Positions 8,360-17,635 are shown, counted from the first letter of the stretch. The stretch: 64,000 nucleotides of DNA from Phenylobacterium sp. CCH9-H3 (GCF_001557235.1 NZ_LSJI01000299.1:1-64000), one strand, 5' to 3'. Translations and numbers: made by a program. The notes: generated by a model not told the origin, from the sequence alone.

Positions 8360-8848
8360 ATGTTCGAATTGAGCCGCGAAGTCCGCGTCGCCGCCCCACC
8401 CCCGGCGGTGTGGCGGGTCGTGACCGACCTGGCGGGCTACCGGGCGTGGACCAAGGTGGTCTTTGTCGGCGGTGAACCCCGGGTAGGGGCGGCGATCACC
8501 TATCAGATCGCGGGCCGCATGCGGTCTGGCGTCCAGCGCGCGATCCGGCACGAGGGAACGGTGAAGATGGTCGAGGCGGACCGCGACCTCGTCTGGACGA
8601 GCGGAATCCCCGGCTTGATGGGCCTGCGGTTCGGCTTCGCCCTGCGACCCGCCGGCGGCGCGACAGCCGTCCGCCACTATCTGCAGCTGTCGGGCCTCGC
8701 AGCCTTTCTCTTCCGGGGCCGCCTGACCCGGCTCTACGGCCCCGTGCTGGGTATCGTCACGGAGGACCTGGCGCGGTTCATGGCGAAGACCCGGGCCGCA
8801 TCATTCCGCATTGCGCCCGATATCCGCCGCCGAAAGCGGAAGACGTAG
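8360..8848 (+). CDS. SRPBCC family protein
   Basis: A 162-aa START/Bet v 1-like protein that would form a hydrophobic ligand cavity. It opens FELSREVRVAAPPPAVWRVV, the usual SRPBCC beginning, and continues DLAGYRAW. There is a Lys/Arg-rich C-terminal tail. GGGGAAGG precedes the ATG. It follows the CDF pair on the same strand with a 42-bp gap and is probably co-transcribed, although no ligand or metal role can be read from the sequence. Confidence 0.75.
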   Translation: MFELSREVRVAAPPPAVWRVVTDLAGYRAWTKVVFVGGEPRVGAAITYQIAGRMRSGVQRAIRHEGTVKMVEADRDLVWTSGIPGLMGLRFGFALRPAGGATAVRHYLQLSGLAAFLFRGRLTRLYGPVLGIVTEDLARFMAKTRAASFRIAPDIRRRKRKT

Positions 8849-8912
8849 GCCGCATCCAGCGGCTTATCTATCGGGCTGTCGGACCTGTTCGGCGGCCGGG
8901 AACAAACCAGAC

Positions 8913-9086
8913 GTGGACCGCGACGACAGACCTGCGCTTGCGCATCCCGACGCCGATCGGCGCGCGTCAGCAGGTCGGGAATGGCAAGGGCGCCTGACGG
9001 TCGGCGACCACTGGGCGCGCTGGACCGGTCGCGCCGGCGACGCGACGAGCCACTGGCATTTCGCCGCGCAGGCCGCTGCCCGTGTT
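8913..9086 (+). pseudogene. N-terminal remnant of an AraC-type regulator
   Basis: An open frame from GTG 8913 reads GRLTVGDHWARWTGRAGDA and then HFAAQAAA, closely matching GELTVGDGWARWQGAAGD and HLAAQAV at the start of the AraC regulator encoded at 18120. Similarity ends at about 9086, and the HTH part is missing. This is the broken counterpart of the intact gene and supports a shared origin of the two metal blocks. Confidence 0.6.
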
Positions 9087-9124
9087 CGGTGCAAGTCGGC
9101 AAGGGGCGAACGACCAGCGCCCGG

Positions 9125-9541
9125 CTATGACCGGCGCAAGGCAGCGCAGTTGCTCAGCGCTTCGATGACTCGACAATCGGAAGCCTGACCGTTGCACGCG
9201 GCATCGACCATCCGGCCGAGTTCCTGCTTTAGCGCCCGCAACTGCCGGATCTTGTCCTCGACGACCCTCAGCTGCGCCGTCGCGATCCGGTTCGCCTGCT
9301 CGCAGGGCCTTTCGGGGTGGTCCGCAAAATCGAGCAGGTCCCGGATCGCCTCGATAGAGAAGCCGAGCTGGCGTGCGTGCTTGATGAATGAGAGCCGCTT
9401 GACGGCGTCGTCGTCATAGACCCGCCGGTCGTTAGACGTCCGGCTCGGCGCGGGCAGCAGGCCGATCTGCTCATAAAACCGGATCGTCGGAACCTTCACG
9501 TCCGTTGCCTTGGCCAACTGGCCGATCGGCATGCCCGTCAT
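9125..9541 (-). CDS. MerR family metalloregulator (Cd/Pb/Zn class)
   Basis: A 138-aa MerR-type activator/repressor that binds between -35 and -10 and untwists the promoter when metal-loaded. The N-terminal winged helix is clear (MPIGQLAKATDVKVPTIRFY), followed by the dimerisation coiled coil. Cys80 (RPCEQ), Cys116 (AACNG) and Cys123 (SDCRV) match the three-cysteine site of ZntR, CadR and PbrR; Cys132 is extra. It lacks the CueR copper signature. The upstream region holds a MerR-type box at 9580-9610 shared with the divergent czc genes. It is the only MerR gene in the window and the likely reader of the four related boxes further right. Confidence 0.92.
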   Translation of the reverse strand: MTGMPIGQLAKATDVKVPTIRFYEQIGLLPAPSRTSNDRRVYDDDAVKRLSFIKHARQLGFSIEAIRDLLDFADHPERPCEQANRIATAQLRVVEDKIRQLRALKQELGRMVDAACNGQASDCRVIEALSNCAALRRS

Positions 9542-9579
9542 TGGCCGGCTCCGTCATTCCGCTCAAGCAAAAATAGGCC

Positions 9580-9610
9580 TTGCTCCTCTACCTACTAGAG
9601 GATGCAAACA
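9580..9610 (+). promoter_or_regulatory. MerR-type operator/promoter S1 (merR-czc intergenic)
   Basis: -35 TTGCTC at 9580-9585, 19-bp spacer, weak -10 CAAACA at 9605-9610. The spacer contains the dyad CCTCTA-CCTAC-TAGAGG (9585-9601). The long spacer and central dyad are the MerR family hallmark. The right half TAGAGG is shared with boxes S3 and S5; the left half differs. It would read towards the czc genes. Confidence 0.7.
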
Positions 9611-9737
9611 TGGCGCTGATGTCGAGCCATTCTTCAAATCGCGGGCGAACCGACGGCGCAGGTCTGCGCCGGCAGCGCGGATTTGCGCAAGGTGTGGCTC
9701 GACGCACACATTCAACGGGCCTGGATGGCGCGCTGAT

Positions 9738-9767
9738 TTGTCTGCTGCTGTACCCGGCGTATAGGGT
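9738..9767 (+). promoter_or_regulatory. possible second promoter before the czc operon
   Basis: TTGTCT (9738-9743), 18-bp spacer, TAGGGT (9762-9767), the same -10 hexamer as box S5. It lies so close to the GTG at 9774 that the message would be nearly leaderless. Tentative. Confidence 0.3.
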
Positions 9768-9773
9768 GCGCGT

Positions 9774-10136
9774 GTGAGGGCACTCAGAACATCCGCTCGA
9801 CGCCTGGCCGGCCTGTTGGCGGCTTGCTTGGCGTTCGTGCTCGTGGCGGCGCCTGTCGCCGGCGCGGCCGTCTGCGCCGGCGAGCCGGCGCGGGCCGTGG
9901 CCGCGCAGTCCGATGCCGCCGCGACGCCGGGCCCGGACGAGGCGCCGGACAAGGGCCGCGCGGGGGGCTCGGCGATCTGCCAGCATTGCCACTGCCATCA
10001 ACAAGGAGCGCTTCCGACACCGCTCCTGGCAGTCGCGGCGATCTCCATGGCGACGCGCGACGCGCCGGCCGTGGCGAATTCGCGGCGGCCCGACTCCTGG
10101 ACGTTCTCGCGAGTCGAGCGACCGCCGCGCGCCTGA
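9774..10136 (+). CDS. exported CHCH-motif small protein before czcC
   Basis: A 120-aa protein with an N-terminal signal peptide (RLAGLLAACLAFVLVAAPVAG) and a striking periplasmic cluster CQHCHCHQ that could bind a soft metal ion. Its place just before czcC resembles CzcI-like small periplasmic proteins of other czc loci, but I see no family match beyond position and the motif. GTG 9774 has no clear ribosome site. It may be the first gene of the czc operon. Confidence 0.5.
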   Translation: MRALRTSARRLAGLLAACLAFVLVAAPVAGAAVCAGEPARAVAAQSDAAATPGPDEAPDKGRAGGSAICQHCHCHQQGALPTPLLAVAAISMATRDAPAVANSRRPDSWTFSRVERPPRA

Positions 10137-10183
10137 CGACCGCCGCGTCTCACGCGCCCCCTGTCGTCTCCGCGAGAAGGTTC

Positions 10184-11446
10184 ATGCTGCCATTCCATCA
10201 TCGACGGCCGTTCCGTGCGGCCACCCTGGGCCTAGGCGCCCTCGGTCTTTGCGCCGGCGCCGCCTTGGCCGAGCCGGCGCCGCCGTTCGCGGCGCTGCTT
10301 CGCCAGGCGCAGTCCAGCGCGCCTCGTCTCGCCGAAGCGCGCGCATAGATCGCCCGCGCCGAAGGCCTGGCGCGGCAGGCCGCCGTCCTCCCGAATCCCG
10401 TCCTCGGTGTCGAGGTCGAGAACTTCTCGGGGTCCGGCCCCTTCCGCGGGACGGACCTCTCGGAGACCACGGCGTCGATCGAGCAGACCCTTGAACTGGG
10501 CGGCAAACGGTCGGCCAGGGTCGCCGCGGGCCGGGCAGAGGTCACCGCCGCCCAGGCGCGGGCGCGCCGCGTCCTGGGGGAATATGCCTTCGACCTCGCC
10601 GCCGCCTACGCCGAAGCCGAGGCTTCGGAGCGGCGGCTGCAGCTCGCGATCGAGCTCCTGTCTCTCACGCAAGAGGATGCGCGCGTCGCGAACGCGCTGG
10701 TGGACGCCGGCCGGGAAGCGGACCTACGGGGCGTACAGGCCCAGGCGGCGGTGCATGCGGCGAGAGCCGCCGTGGACGAAGCCCGGGCCGCCCGCGCCAC
10801 GGCCTTCGGAAACCTGACGGCGCTGTCCGGCACGGCGTCCCCCATCACTTCGATCCCGACGAGCTTGCTGGACCAGACGGCGCCGATCCTTGCGACAAGC
10901 GGCGGTGATCCCTCGACGACCCCTGCCTATGCCGCGGCGCAGGCGGAGCGGGAGGCCGCCGCGCGGCGCCTGAGGTTGGAGCGGACGCAGGCTGTGCCGG
11001 ACGTCGCGCTGTCCGTGGGCGTCCGGCGGTTCAACGACGAGGACGCCACGGCGTTGGTGGCCGGTGTCTCCGTGCCCTTGCCATTGTTCGACCGCAACCG
11101 GGGCAACATCGCCGCGGCCCGGGCCGAAGTCGCGGCCGCAGAGGCCCGCCTCAACGCCGCTCGCCTGGAAGCTGACGCTGCGGCCCGCTCGGGCGCGGCG
11201 CGCCAGGCGGCGTCCGAGACCCGCCTGGCGGCCGCGCGCGAAGCCGAGCGCACGGCCGAGGAAGCCTACCGGCTCACCCGGATCGGCTATGAGGGCGGCA
11301 AGCTTGCACTGCTCGAAGTTCTCAACGCCCGGCGCGAGCTCGCCGAGGCCCGAACCCAGACGATCGACGCCGCGGTCGAGCGGGTGAGCGCGCAGGCCGC
11401 GCTGGCCCGGCTCAACGGCGTCGCCATCCCCGGAGACCAACCATGA
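10184..11446 (+). pseudogene. czcC: czcC outer-membrane factor interrupted by an amber stop
   Basis: This should encode the TolC-like outer-membrane channel of the tripartite metal efflux pump. ATG 10184 follows GAGAAGG and starts a signal peptide. The frame runs SAPRLAEARA, then TAG at 10346-10348 (codon 55), then resumes in the same frame as IARAEGLARQAAVLPNPVLG and on through the full outer-membrane factor domain to 11446. One substitution (for example GAG to TAG) explains it; no frameshift is needed. Full length would be about 420 codons. The stop overlaps the czcB ATG (ATGA). Either the channel is lost, the stop is read through, or it is a sequencing error. Confidence 0.88.
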
Positions 11447-12612
11447 GACCAGACCGGACACGCCTCTACGGCGCCGCCGCCGCTATCGCCGTCATCGCGG
11501 GCCTGGGCGGCTTCGGGATCGCCAAGCTGACCGCCCCCGGCGCGGGGCCGGCTGTCGAAGCGGAGGGCGAGGAAGCCGAAGCCAGGGGGCCGCCGGACAC
11601 CGTGGTGATGGACGCGGAACGGCTCGCCGCCAGCGGCGTCGGCGTCCAGACGGTCGCCGGCGGCGGGCTCGCCTCGGAGATCATGGCCCAGGCCAGCGTC
11701 GAGGCCGCGCCCGGCGCCGAGGCCGTGCTCACCGCCCGCGCCGCCGGCTCGGTATCGCGCATCAACAAGCGCATCGGCGATCCTGTCCGCGAAGGCGAAG
11801 TTCTGGCTCTGGTCGAGAGCCGGGAGGCGTCCCAGATCGCCGCGGCCCGCGGCGTCGCCGCCGCGAAGGCCGACCTGGCCCGCAAGACCCTGGCGCGCGA
11901 GCGGCGGCTCTACGAGCAGAAGGTCAGTCCGCGGCAGGATCTCGAGGCCGCGCAGGCGGAACTGGCCGCGGCCGAGGCGGAAGCCCGCAGCGCCACGGCG
12001 GCGGTCAGCGCCGCGGACGTCTCTCGGGACGGCCGCTACGTGATGGTCGTCAGCCCGATCGCCGGGCGGATCACGGCGGCCAGCGCCAGCCTGGGCGCCT
12101 TTGTGCAGCCGGAGACCGAGCTCTTCCGCGTCGCCGACGCGCGGCAGCTGCAGGTCGAGGCGGCGGTGACCGCGGCCGACGCCCGCCGCATCCAGCCCGG
12201 CGACGCGGCTGTCCTCGAGACCGGCGACGGCGCGACGGTCAACGCCGTGGTCCGCTCGATCACCCCTGGAGTCGATCCGACCACGCGCGCCGCGACCGTC
12301 GTGCTCGCGGTGACCGGCGGCCCCAGCGTCCTGCAACCCGGCCAACTGGTGCGCGCCCGCATTGCCGCACGCCAGGGCGTCACCGCCGGGGTGGTGGTGC
12401 CTGAGGAGGCGATTCAGTCCTGGGAGGGTCACGACGTGGTCTTCGTCCGCAACAAGCTCGGCTTCGTGGCGCGGCCCGTCACCGTGGGGTCCCGCGCCAA
12501 CGGACGGGCGCAACTCAACGCCGGCGTTCGTCCGGGCGAGGTCATCGCGGTGAAGAACGCCTTCCTGCTCAAGGCCGAGCTCGGCAAGGGCGAAGCGGAG
12601 GAGGAGGAATAG
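11443..12612 (+). CDS. czcB: CzcB periplasmic adaptor (membrane fusion protein)
   Basis: A 389-aa adaptor linking the inner-membrane RND pump to the outer-membrane channel. It has an N-terminal membrane anchor (AAAAIAVIAGLGGFGIAKL), a lipoyl/barrel-sandwich half starting AGSVSRINKRIGDPVREG, an alpha-hairpin of about 70 residues (AARGVAAAKADLARKTLARE), the second lipoyl half SPIAGRITAASASLGAFV, and beta-barrel and membrane-proximal domains. The C-terminus is acidic (GEAEEEE). It overlaps czcC by 4 bp and precedes czcA by 28 bp. Confidence 0.92.
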   Translation: MRPDRTRLYGAAAAIAVIAGLGGFGIAKLTAPGAGPAVEAEGEEAEARGPPDTVVMDAERLAASGVGVQTVAGGGLASEIMAQASVEAAPGAEAVLTARAAGSVSRINKRIGDPVREGEVLALVESREASQIAAARGVAAAKADLARKTLARERRLYEQKVSPRQDLEAAQAELAAAEAEARSATAAVSAADVSRDGRYVMVVSPIAGRITAASASLGAFVQPETELFRVADARQLQVEAAVTAADARRIQPGDAAVLETGDGATVNAVVRSITPGVDPTTRAATVVLAVTGGPSVLQPGQLVRARIAARQGVTAGVVVPEEAIQSWEGHDVVFVRNKLGFVARPVTVGSRANGRAQLNAGVRPGEVIAVKNAFLLKAELGKGEAEEEE

Positions 12613-12640
12613 CCGTGGTCCCTGGTCCGGAGCTCGCCGC

Positions 12641-15600
12641 ATGATCGGCCGCCTCATTTCACTGTCGGTGAGGGGACGCTGGTTCGTCCTCTTCCTCACC
12701 CTGGCCATCGCCGTGCTCGGCCTGTGGCAGCTGACCAAGCTGCCGATCGACGCCGTGCCCGACGTGACCAACAAGCAGGTGCAGATCAACACGATCGCCC
12801 CGGCCCTGTCCCCCGTGGAGATCGAGAAGCGGGTCAGCTTCCCGGTGGAGACGGCGCTTGCCGGTATTCCCGGCCTCGAGACCACCCGGTCGCTCTCCCG
12901 CAACGGCTTCTCGCAGGTCACCGCCGTCTTCAAGGACAGCAGCGACCTCTATTTCGCCCGCCAGCAGGTCGCCGAGCGCCTCACCCAGGCCAGCGACTCC
13001 TTGCCCGCGGGCGTCCAGCCGCAGATCGGGCCGGTGTCGACCGGGCTGGGCGAGATCTACATGTATTCGGTGGAGTTCGCGCCGCGACCCGCGCGCGGCA
13101 AGACCCGGGACGGCGGCCCCGGATGGCAGAGCGACGGGTCCTTCCTGACCGTCGAGGGCGAGCGCCTGGTCGACGACGTCTCCAAGGCGGCCTACCTGAG
13201 GACGGTCCAGGACTGGCTCATCCGGCCGCAGCTGCGCACGGTCCAGGGGGTCGCCGGCGTCGATTCCATCGGCGGCTACGAGAAGAAGTACGTCGTCGAG
13301 CCCGATCCTGCGCGCCTCGCGGCCTACGGGATCTCCTACACCGATCTCGCCGAAGCGCTGGAGGCGGCCAACCTCTCGGTCGGCGCCAACTTCATCGAGC
13401 GCTCCGGCGAGGCCTTCCTGGTCCGCGCCGACGCGCGCGTGCGCAATCTCGACGAGATCGCCAGCGCCGTGATCGCCACCCGCGGCGGCGTCCCCGTCGC
13501 CGTGAAGGACGTCGCCACGGTCCGCGTGGGCGGCGACCTGCGGACGGGATCGGCCAGCAAGAACGGTCAGGAGATGGTCGTCGGCACCGCCCTCATGCTC
13601 ATCGGCGAGAACAGCCGCACCGTCGCCCGGGCGGTCGGCGACCGCCTCGACCAGGTGAAGAAATCCCTGCCCCCGGGCGTGGCGGTGAACACCCTGCTCG
13701 ACCGCTCGTCGCTGGTGAACGCGACCATCGGCACCGTCGAAACCAACCTCACCGAGGGGGCGCTGCTGGTCGCGGCGACTCTGTTCCTGCTGCTGGGCAA
13801 CGTCCGCGCCGCCTTCATCGCCGTGCTCGTGATCCCATTCTCGTTCCTGATGATGGCCATCGGCATGAACGGGCTGAAGGTGCCCGGCAACCTGATGAGC
13901 CTAGGCGCCCTGGACTTCGGCCTGATCGTCGACGGGGCGGTGATCATCGTCGAGAACTGCCTGCTGCGCCTCGCCCAGCGGCAGCATCACGAGGGGCGGC
14001 TGCTGGCGCTGCCCGAGCGGCTGGAGACCGTCCTGCATGCCACCCAGGAGATGATCCGGCCGACCGTCTATGGCCAGGCGATCATCTTCCTGGTGTTCGC
14101 GCCGCTGCTCACCTTCACCGGGATCGAGGGCAAGACCTTCTACCCGATGGCGGTGACGATCATGCTGGCGCTGGCCGCGGCCTTCGTCCTGTCGCTCACC
14201 TTCGTGCCCGCCATGGTGGCGATCCTCATGCGGGGGAAGGTCGCCGAGAAGGAGGTGCGCGTGATCGAGGTCACGAAGACGCGCTACGAGCCCGTCCTGC
14301 GGCGTGCGATCGCGAGGCCGGCGCCCTTCATCGGCGGCGCCCTGGCCATTTTTGTCGTGGCCGGCGGGCTGTTCACCACCTTGGGCCAGGAGTTCATCCC
14401 GACGCTGGACGAGAAGAACGTCCTGTTGGGCTCGCTCCGCATTCCGTCCACGGCGCTCGAGCAGTCGAACAGGATGCAGCTGCAGGTCGAGCGGGCCGTC
14501 TCGAGCCTTCCCGAAGTGGAGATGATGTTCTCGAAGGTGGGCACCGCCGAGATCGCCAGCGACCCGATGCCGCCCAACCAGTCGGATGGCTTCGTGATCC
14601 TCAAGCCGCAGAAGGACTGGCCCGCGGGCGTCGACAGCAAGGAGGAGGTCGTTGCTCGCATCCTGGAGAAGGTGGAGCCCCTGCTGGGAAACAACTACGA
14701 GGTCACCCAACCGATCCAGATGCGCTTTAACGAGCTGATCGCGGGCGTGCGCGGCGACGTGGCCATCAAGCTCTACGGCGACGACCTCGACAAGATGACA
14801 GCCACCGCGAACCGGATCGCTGCCGCGCTTGAGTCGATCCCTGGCGCCACCGGCGTCCGGGCCGAGCAGACGGCTGGCGCGCCGGCCCTGGACGTGCGTT
14901 TCGATCGCGGCGCGATCGCCGGCTACGGGCTCACCGTCCAGGAGGTCGCCGACACGCTCGCGGCCGCCATGGGCGGACGCGAGGCGGGTGCGGTGTTCGA
15001 AGGCGACCGGCAATTCGAAATTGTCGTGCGCGTGCCGATGGCCCAGCGGAACGACGTCGCGGTCCTCGGCGCCTTGCCTGTGATGCTGCCGGCCGAGGAG
15101 GGCCGGGCGCGACAGGCGGTCCCCCTCCGCCAGCTGGTGGAGTTCCGGTTCACCGAAGGGCTCAACCAGATCAGCCGGGAGGATGGCAAGCGCCGGGTGG
15201 TGATCCAGGCCAACGTGCTGAACCGCGATGTGGGCTCGTTCGTCACCGAGGCGCGCGCCAAGGTCGATGCCATCCCGCTGCCGCCCGGGTCCTGGGTGGT
15301 CTGGGGCGGCCAGTACGAGAACCTCAAGGCCGCGACCCAGCGGCTCGCCATCGTGGTGCCGATCTGCTTCGTGCTGATCTTCGTCATCCTCTCGATGGCT
15401 CTTGGAGGCGTGCGCCCGGCCGTCGCCGTTTTCGCGGCGATTCCGTTGGGGCTGTCGGGCGGGGTCTTCGCTCTCGTTTTGACCGGTATCACGTTCTCGA
15501 TTTCGGCGGCCGTCGGCTTCATCGTGCTGGCCGGCGTGGCGGTGCTCAACGGCCTCGTGGTGATGACCAGCATCGGCGACCGAATCGCCGACGGGGTCGA

Positions 15601-15877
15601 TCCGGTGAAGGCGATCTACGACGGCGCCATGGAGCGGGTGCGGCCGGTGCTGATGACCGGCCTCGTACCAGCCATCGGCTTCATCCCGATGGCGATCGCG
15701 CACGGCACCGGCGCCGAGGTGCAGAAGCCGCTGGCGATGGTCGTGATCGGCGGCCTCATCACCGCCACCGCGGTGACGCTGCTCGTGCTGCCCGCGATCG
15801 CCCGGCTGCTGCTGGCGCGGGGAGCCACGGCGGCGGCGGCAGACCTCACGCCCGCCGCGGGAGGGGCCCATCCATGA
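12641..15877 (+). CDS. czcA: CzcA heavy-metal RND efflux pump
   Basis: A full-length (1078-aa) proton-driven RND pump of the heavy-metal efflux class. Transmembrane helix 4 carries DFGLIVDGAVIIVEN (near residue 425), which matches the HME1 signature DFGxxxDGAVxxVEN associated with Co2+, Zn2+ and Cd2+ rather than the Cu/Ag class. Two large periplasmic porter loops flank it. It has GGAG upstream. The last ~250 residues are the template matched by the truncated copy at 5112. With czcB it forms the inner part of the complex; the cognate czcC is interrupted here. Confidence 0.95.
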   Translation: MIGRLISLSVRGRWFVLFLTLAIAVLGLWQLTKLPIDAVPDVTNKQVQINTIAPALSPVEIEKRVSFPVETALAGIPGLETTRSLSRNGFSQVTAVFKDSSDLYFARQQVAERLTQASDSLPAGVQPQIGPVSTGLGEIYMYSVEFAPRPARGKTRDGGPGWQSDGSFLTVEGERLVDDVSKAAYLRTVQDWLIRPQLRTVQGVAGVDSIGGYEKKYVVEPDPARLAAYGISYTDLAEALEAANLSVGANFIERSGEAFLVRADARVRNLDEIASAVIATRGGVPVAVKDVATVRVGGDLRTGSASKNGQEMVVGTALMLIGENSRTVARAVGDRLDQVKKSLPPGVAVNTLLDRSSLVNATIGTVETNLTEGALLVAATLFLLLGNVRAAFIAVLVIPFSFLMMAIGMNGLKVPGNLMSLGALDFGLIVDGAVIIVENCLLRLAQRQHHEGRLLALPERLETVLHATQEMIRPTVYGQAIIFLVFAPLLTFTGIEGKTFYPMAVTIMLALAAAFVLSLTFVPAMVAILMRGKVAEKEVRVIEVTKTRYEPVLRRAIARPAPFIGGALAIFVVAGGLFTTLGQEFIPTLDEKNVLLGSLRIPSTALEQSNRMQLQVERAVSSLPEVEMMFSKVGTAEIASDPMPPNQSDGFVILKPQKDWPAGVDSKEEVVARILEKVEPLLGNNYEVTQPIQMRFNELIAGVRGDVAIKLYGDDLDKMTATANRIAAALESIPGATGVRAEQTAGAPALDVRFDRGAIAGYGLTVQEVADTLAAAMGGREAGAVFEGDRQFEIVVRVPMAQRNDVAVLGALPVMLPAEEGRARQAVPLRQLVEFRFTEGLNQISREDGKRRVVIQANVLNRDVGSFVTEARAKVDAIPLPPGSWVVWGGQYENLKAATQRLAIVVPICFVLIFVILSMALGGVRPAVAVFAAIPLGLSGGVFALVLTGITFSISAAVGFIVLAGVAVLNGLVVMTSIGDRIADGVDPVKAIYDGAMERVRPVLMTGLVPAIGFIPMAIAHGTGAEVQKPLAMVVIGGLITATAVTLLVLPAIARLLLARGATAAAADLTPAAGGAHP

Positions 15878-15907
15878 TCCGTCCCATGGTCCAGAAGGAG
15901 AGTTGTG

Positions 15908-16246
15908 ATGCTTAGCCCCGGCCAGGCCGTCCTGCTCCGCATCTACACCGACGAGGATGCGCTGCACGGCGACCAATCGCTCGTGGACCTGATCGTCCGC
16001 AAGGCCCGACAGGCCGGCCTGGCCGGCGCCACCGTGCTGCGCGGCCGGCTCGGATTCGGTCAGGCCTCACACCTGCACGTCCATCGCCCCTTCGGCCTCG
16101 ACGACAACCTGCCGGTGGTCATCGAGTTGGTGGACCAGGAACCCGCCTTGCGGGCGTTCGTTGGCGAACTCGACGGCTTCGGCGACATCGGATTGATCAC
16201 CTTCGAGAAGGTGGAGGTTGCGCGCTACGGCCACCCGAGCCCCTGA
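15908..16246 (+). CDS. DUF190 family protein, second copy
   Basis: A 112-aa PII-like DUF190 protein (LRIYTDEDALHGDQSLVDLI), paralogous to the one at 5876. ATG 15908 is preferred over the in-frame GTG at 15905 because AAGGAG (15895-15900) then has a 7-bp spacing. It is 30 bp after czcA and 32 bp before the cation antiporter gene, so it probably belongs to the czc transcript. A regulatory or accessory role towards the pump is inference from conserved adjacency. Confidence 0.85.
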   Translation: MLSPGQAVLLRIYTDEDALHGDQSLVDLIVRKARQAGLAGATVLRGRLGFGQASHLHVHRPFGLDDNLPVVIELVDQEPALRAFVGELDGFGDIGLITFEKVEVARYGHPSP

Positions 16247-16278
16247 CGTCGTCAGGCGCCGCCGGAGGGATCCCGCGC

Positions 16279-17583
16279 ATGAAACGGTTCGTCTTCCTGG
16301 TCCTGATCACCCTGCTCGCCACCGCGCCGGCCATGGGGCTTCGCCTCTCGGGCTGGCGGCCCGATCCGGTAGTAGACGCGCTCGTTTTCGGCGTGGCGGT
16401 GCTCGCGGCCGGCTTCCTGTTGTCCTGGGGCGCGGAAGCGGCCGAGAAGCACATCTCGCAGGGCCTGATCGTGGCCATCGTGGCGCTGGTCACGGTCATG
16501 CCCGAGTACGCCGTGGACCTCTACTACGCCTTCCGGGCCGGCCAGGCGCCGGAGTCCGACTACGTCCACTACGCCGCCGCGAACATGACCGGCGCGAACC
16601 GACTGCTCGTCGGCGTCGCCTGGCCGCTGATGGTCCTGCTGCACTGGCTGCGGACCCGCGACCGCGCCGTGCAGCTTGGCCCCGTGAACACGGTCGAAGT
16701 CGCCTTCCTCCTTCTCGGCAGCCTCTACGCCTTCGTGATCCTCCTGAAGGGCGTCATCTCGCCGTTCGACTTCCTGGTGCTGTTCGCGATCTTCGCCGGC
16801 TATCTCTACCGCGTCAGCACGCTGCCCAAGGCGGACGACGAAGACGATGAGGACGAGGAGCCTGGGCCGGCCGCGGCGCTGGAGACGCTGCGTCCGGCGG
16901 CGCAATGGAGCTGGATGGGCGCACTGGCGGTGGTCGCCTTGGCCGTCATCCTGGCCTCCGCCGAGCCGTTCGCCGAATCCATGGTGGAGGCCGGGCGCGT
17001 CCTGGGCATCGACGAGTTCCTCCTGATCCAGTGGCTGGCGCCGCTTGCCAGCGAAGCGCCGGCCGTCAGCATCGCCGTGTTGTTCGTCCTGGCCGGTCGC
17101 GCCGCGAGTGGGCTGACCGCCATGATCAGCGACAAGATCAACCAGTGGACCCTGCTGGTCGGCATGTTGCCGCTGGCGATGAGCGTCGGCGCGAGTGGGC
17201 TCGTCGGCCTTCCTCTGGATGCGCGCCAGCAGGAGGAGTTCCTGCTCACGGCCGCGCAGTCGGTCTTTGCGACCGCGCTCCTGCTTCGTCTGCGCCTGAC
17301 CGTCTTGGCCGCCGCGATCCTCTTCGGCCTGTTCGCGGTCCAGGTCGGGCTCGCCCTCCATTTCCGCGACGACGAAGCCCGCACGATCGCCAGCCTGACG
17401 GGGCTCGCGTGGGTCTACCTCGGCCTTGCGGCCGTGCTGTTCGCATCGCAGGGCCGCGAGCTTGTGAGGGTCGTCCGGTCGGGGCTGTTCACCTCGCACC
17501 GCAGGCTGGAAGCCGCCCAGGCGCGGGCCGAGCCGCCCACGCCGCGCGAGCTGCCCGGAAGATCCCGGGAACACGGCTCTTGA
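16279..17583 (+). CDS. CaCA-superfamily Na+/Ca2+ (cation) antiporter
   Basis: A 434-aa polytopic membrane protein with two homologous halves typical of the CaCA superfamily. The first repeat has GLIVAIVALVTVMPEYAVD, the second PLASEAPAVSIAVLFVLAG; in both, acidic and Pro/Ser residues lie in the membrane as in alpha-repeats. The halves are joined by a cytosolic acidic loop (DDEDDEDEEP). It may exchange Ca2+ or another divalent ion. Its TGA stop overlaps the -35 element of box S2. Confidence 0.82.
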   Translation: MKRFVFLVLITLLATAPAMGLRLSGWRPDPVVDALVFGVAVLAAGFLLSWGAEAAEKHISQGLIVAIVALVTVMPEYAVDLYYAFRAGQAPESDYVHYAAANMTGANRLLVGVAWPLMVLLHWLRTRDRAVQLGPVNTVEVAFLLLGSLYAFVILLKGVISPFDFLVLFAIFAGYLYRVSTLPKADDEDDEDEEPGPAAALETLRPAAQWSWMGALAVVALAVILASAEPFAESMVEAGRVLGIDEFLLIQWLAPLASEAPAVSIAVLFVLAGRAASGLTAMISDKINQWTLLVGMLPLAMSVGASGLVGLPLDARQQEEFLLTAAQSVFATALLLRLRLTVLAAAILFGLFAVQVGLALHFRDDEARTIASLTGLAWVYLGLAAVLFASQGRELVRVVRSGLFTSHRRLEAAQARAEPPTPRELPGRSREHGS

Positions 17584-17610
17584 TCCTCAAGTGGCTGGAG
17601 GTGGCAGGCT
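17580..17610 (+). promoter_or_regulatory. MerR-type promoter S2 (lspA)
   Basis: -35 TTGATC 17580-17585, 19-bp spacer containing CCTCAAG-TGG-CTGGAGG, -10 CAGGCT 17605-17610. The start site would lie near 17617, about 19 nt before the lspA ATG. The -35 element begins on the last base of the final sense codon of the upstream gene and includes its stop codon. Confidence 0.8.
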
Positions 17611-17635
17611 GGAAGTCGAACGGCTCGGAGGTTAC

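Noticed and set aside
9610..9777. Short ORF starting at the end of box S1
   Set aside because: The chain is low-complexity and Arg/Ser-rich with no signal, no ribosome site and no family; the ATG lies at the -10 element. Treated as untranslated leader.
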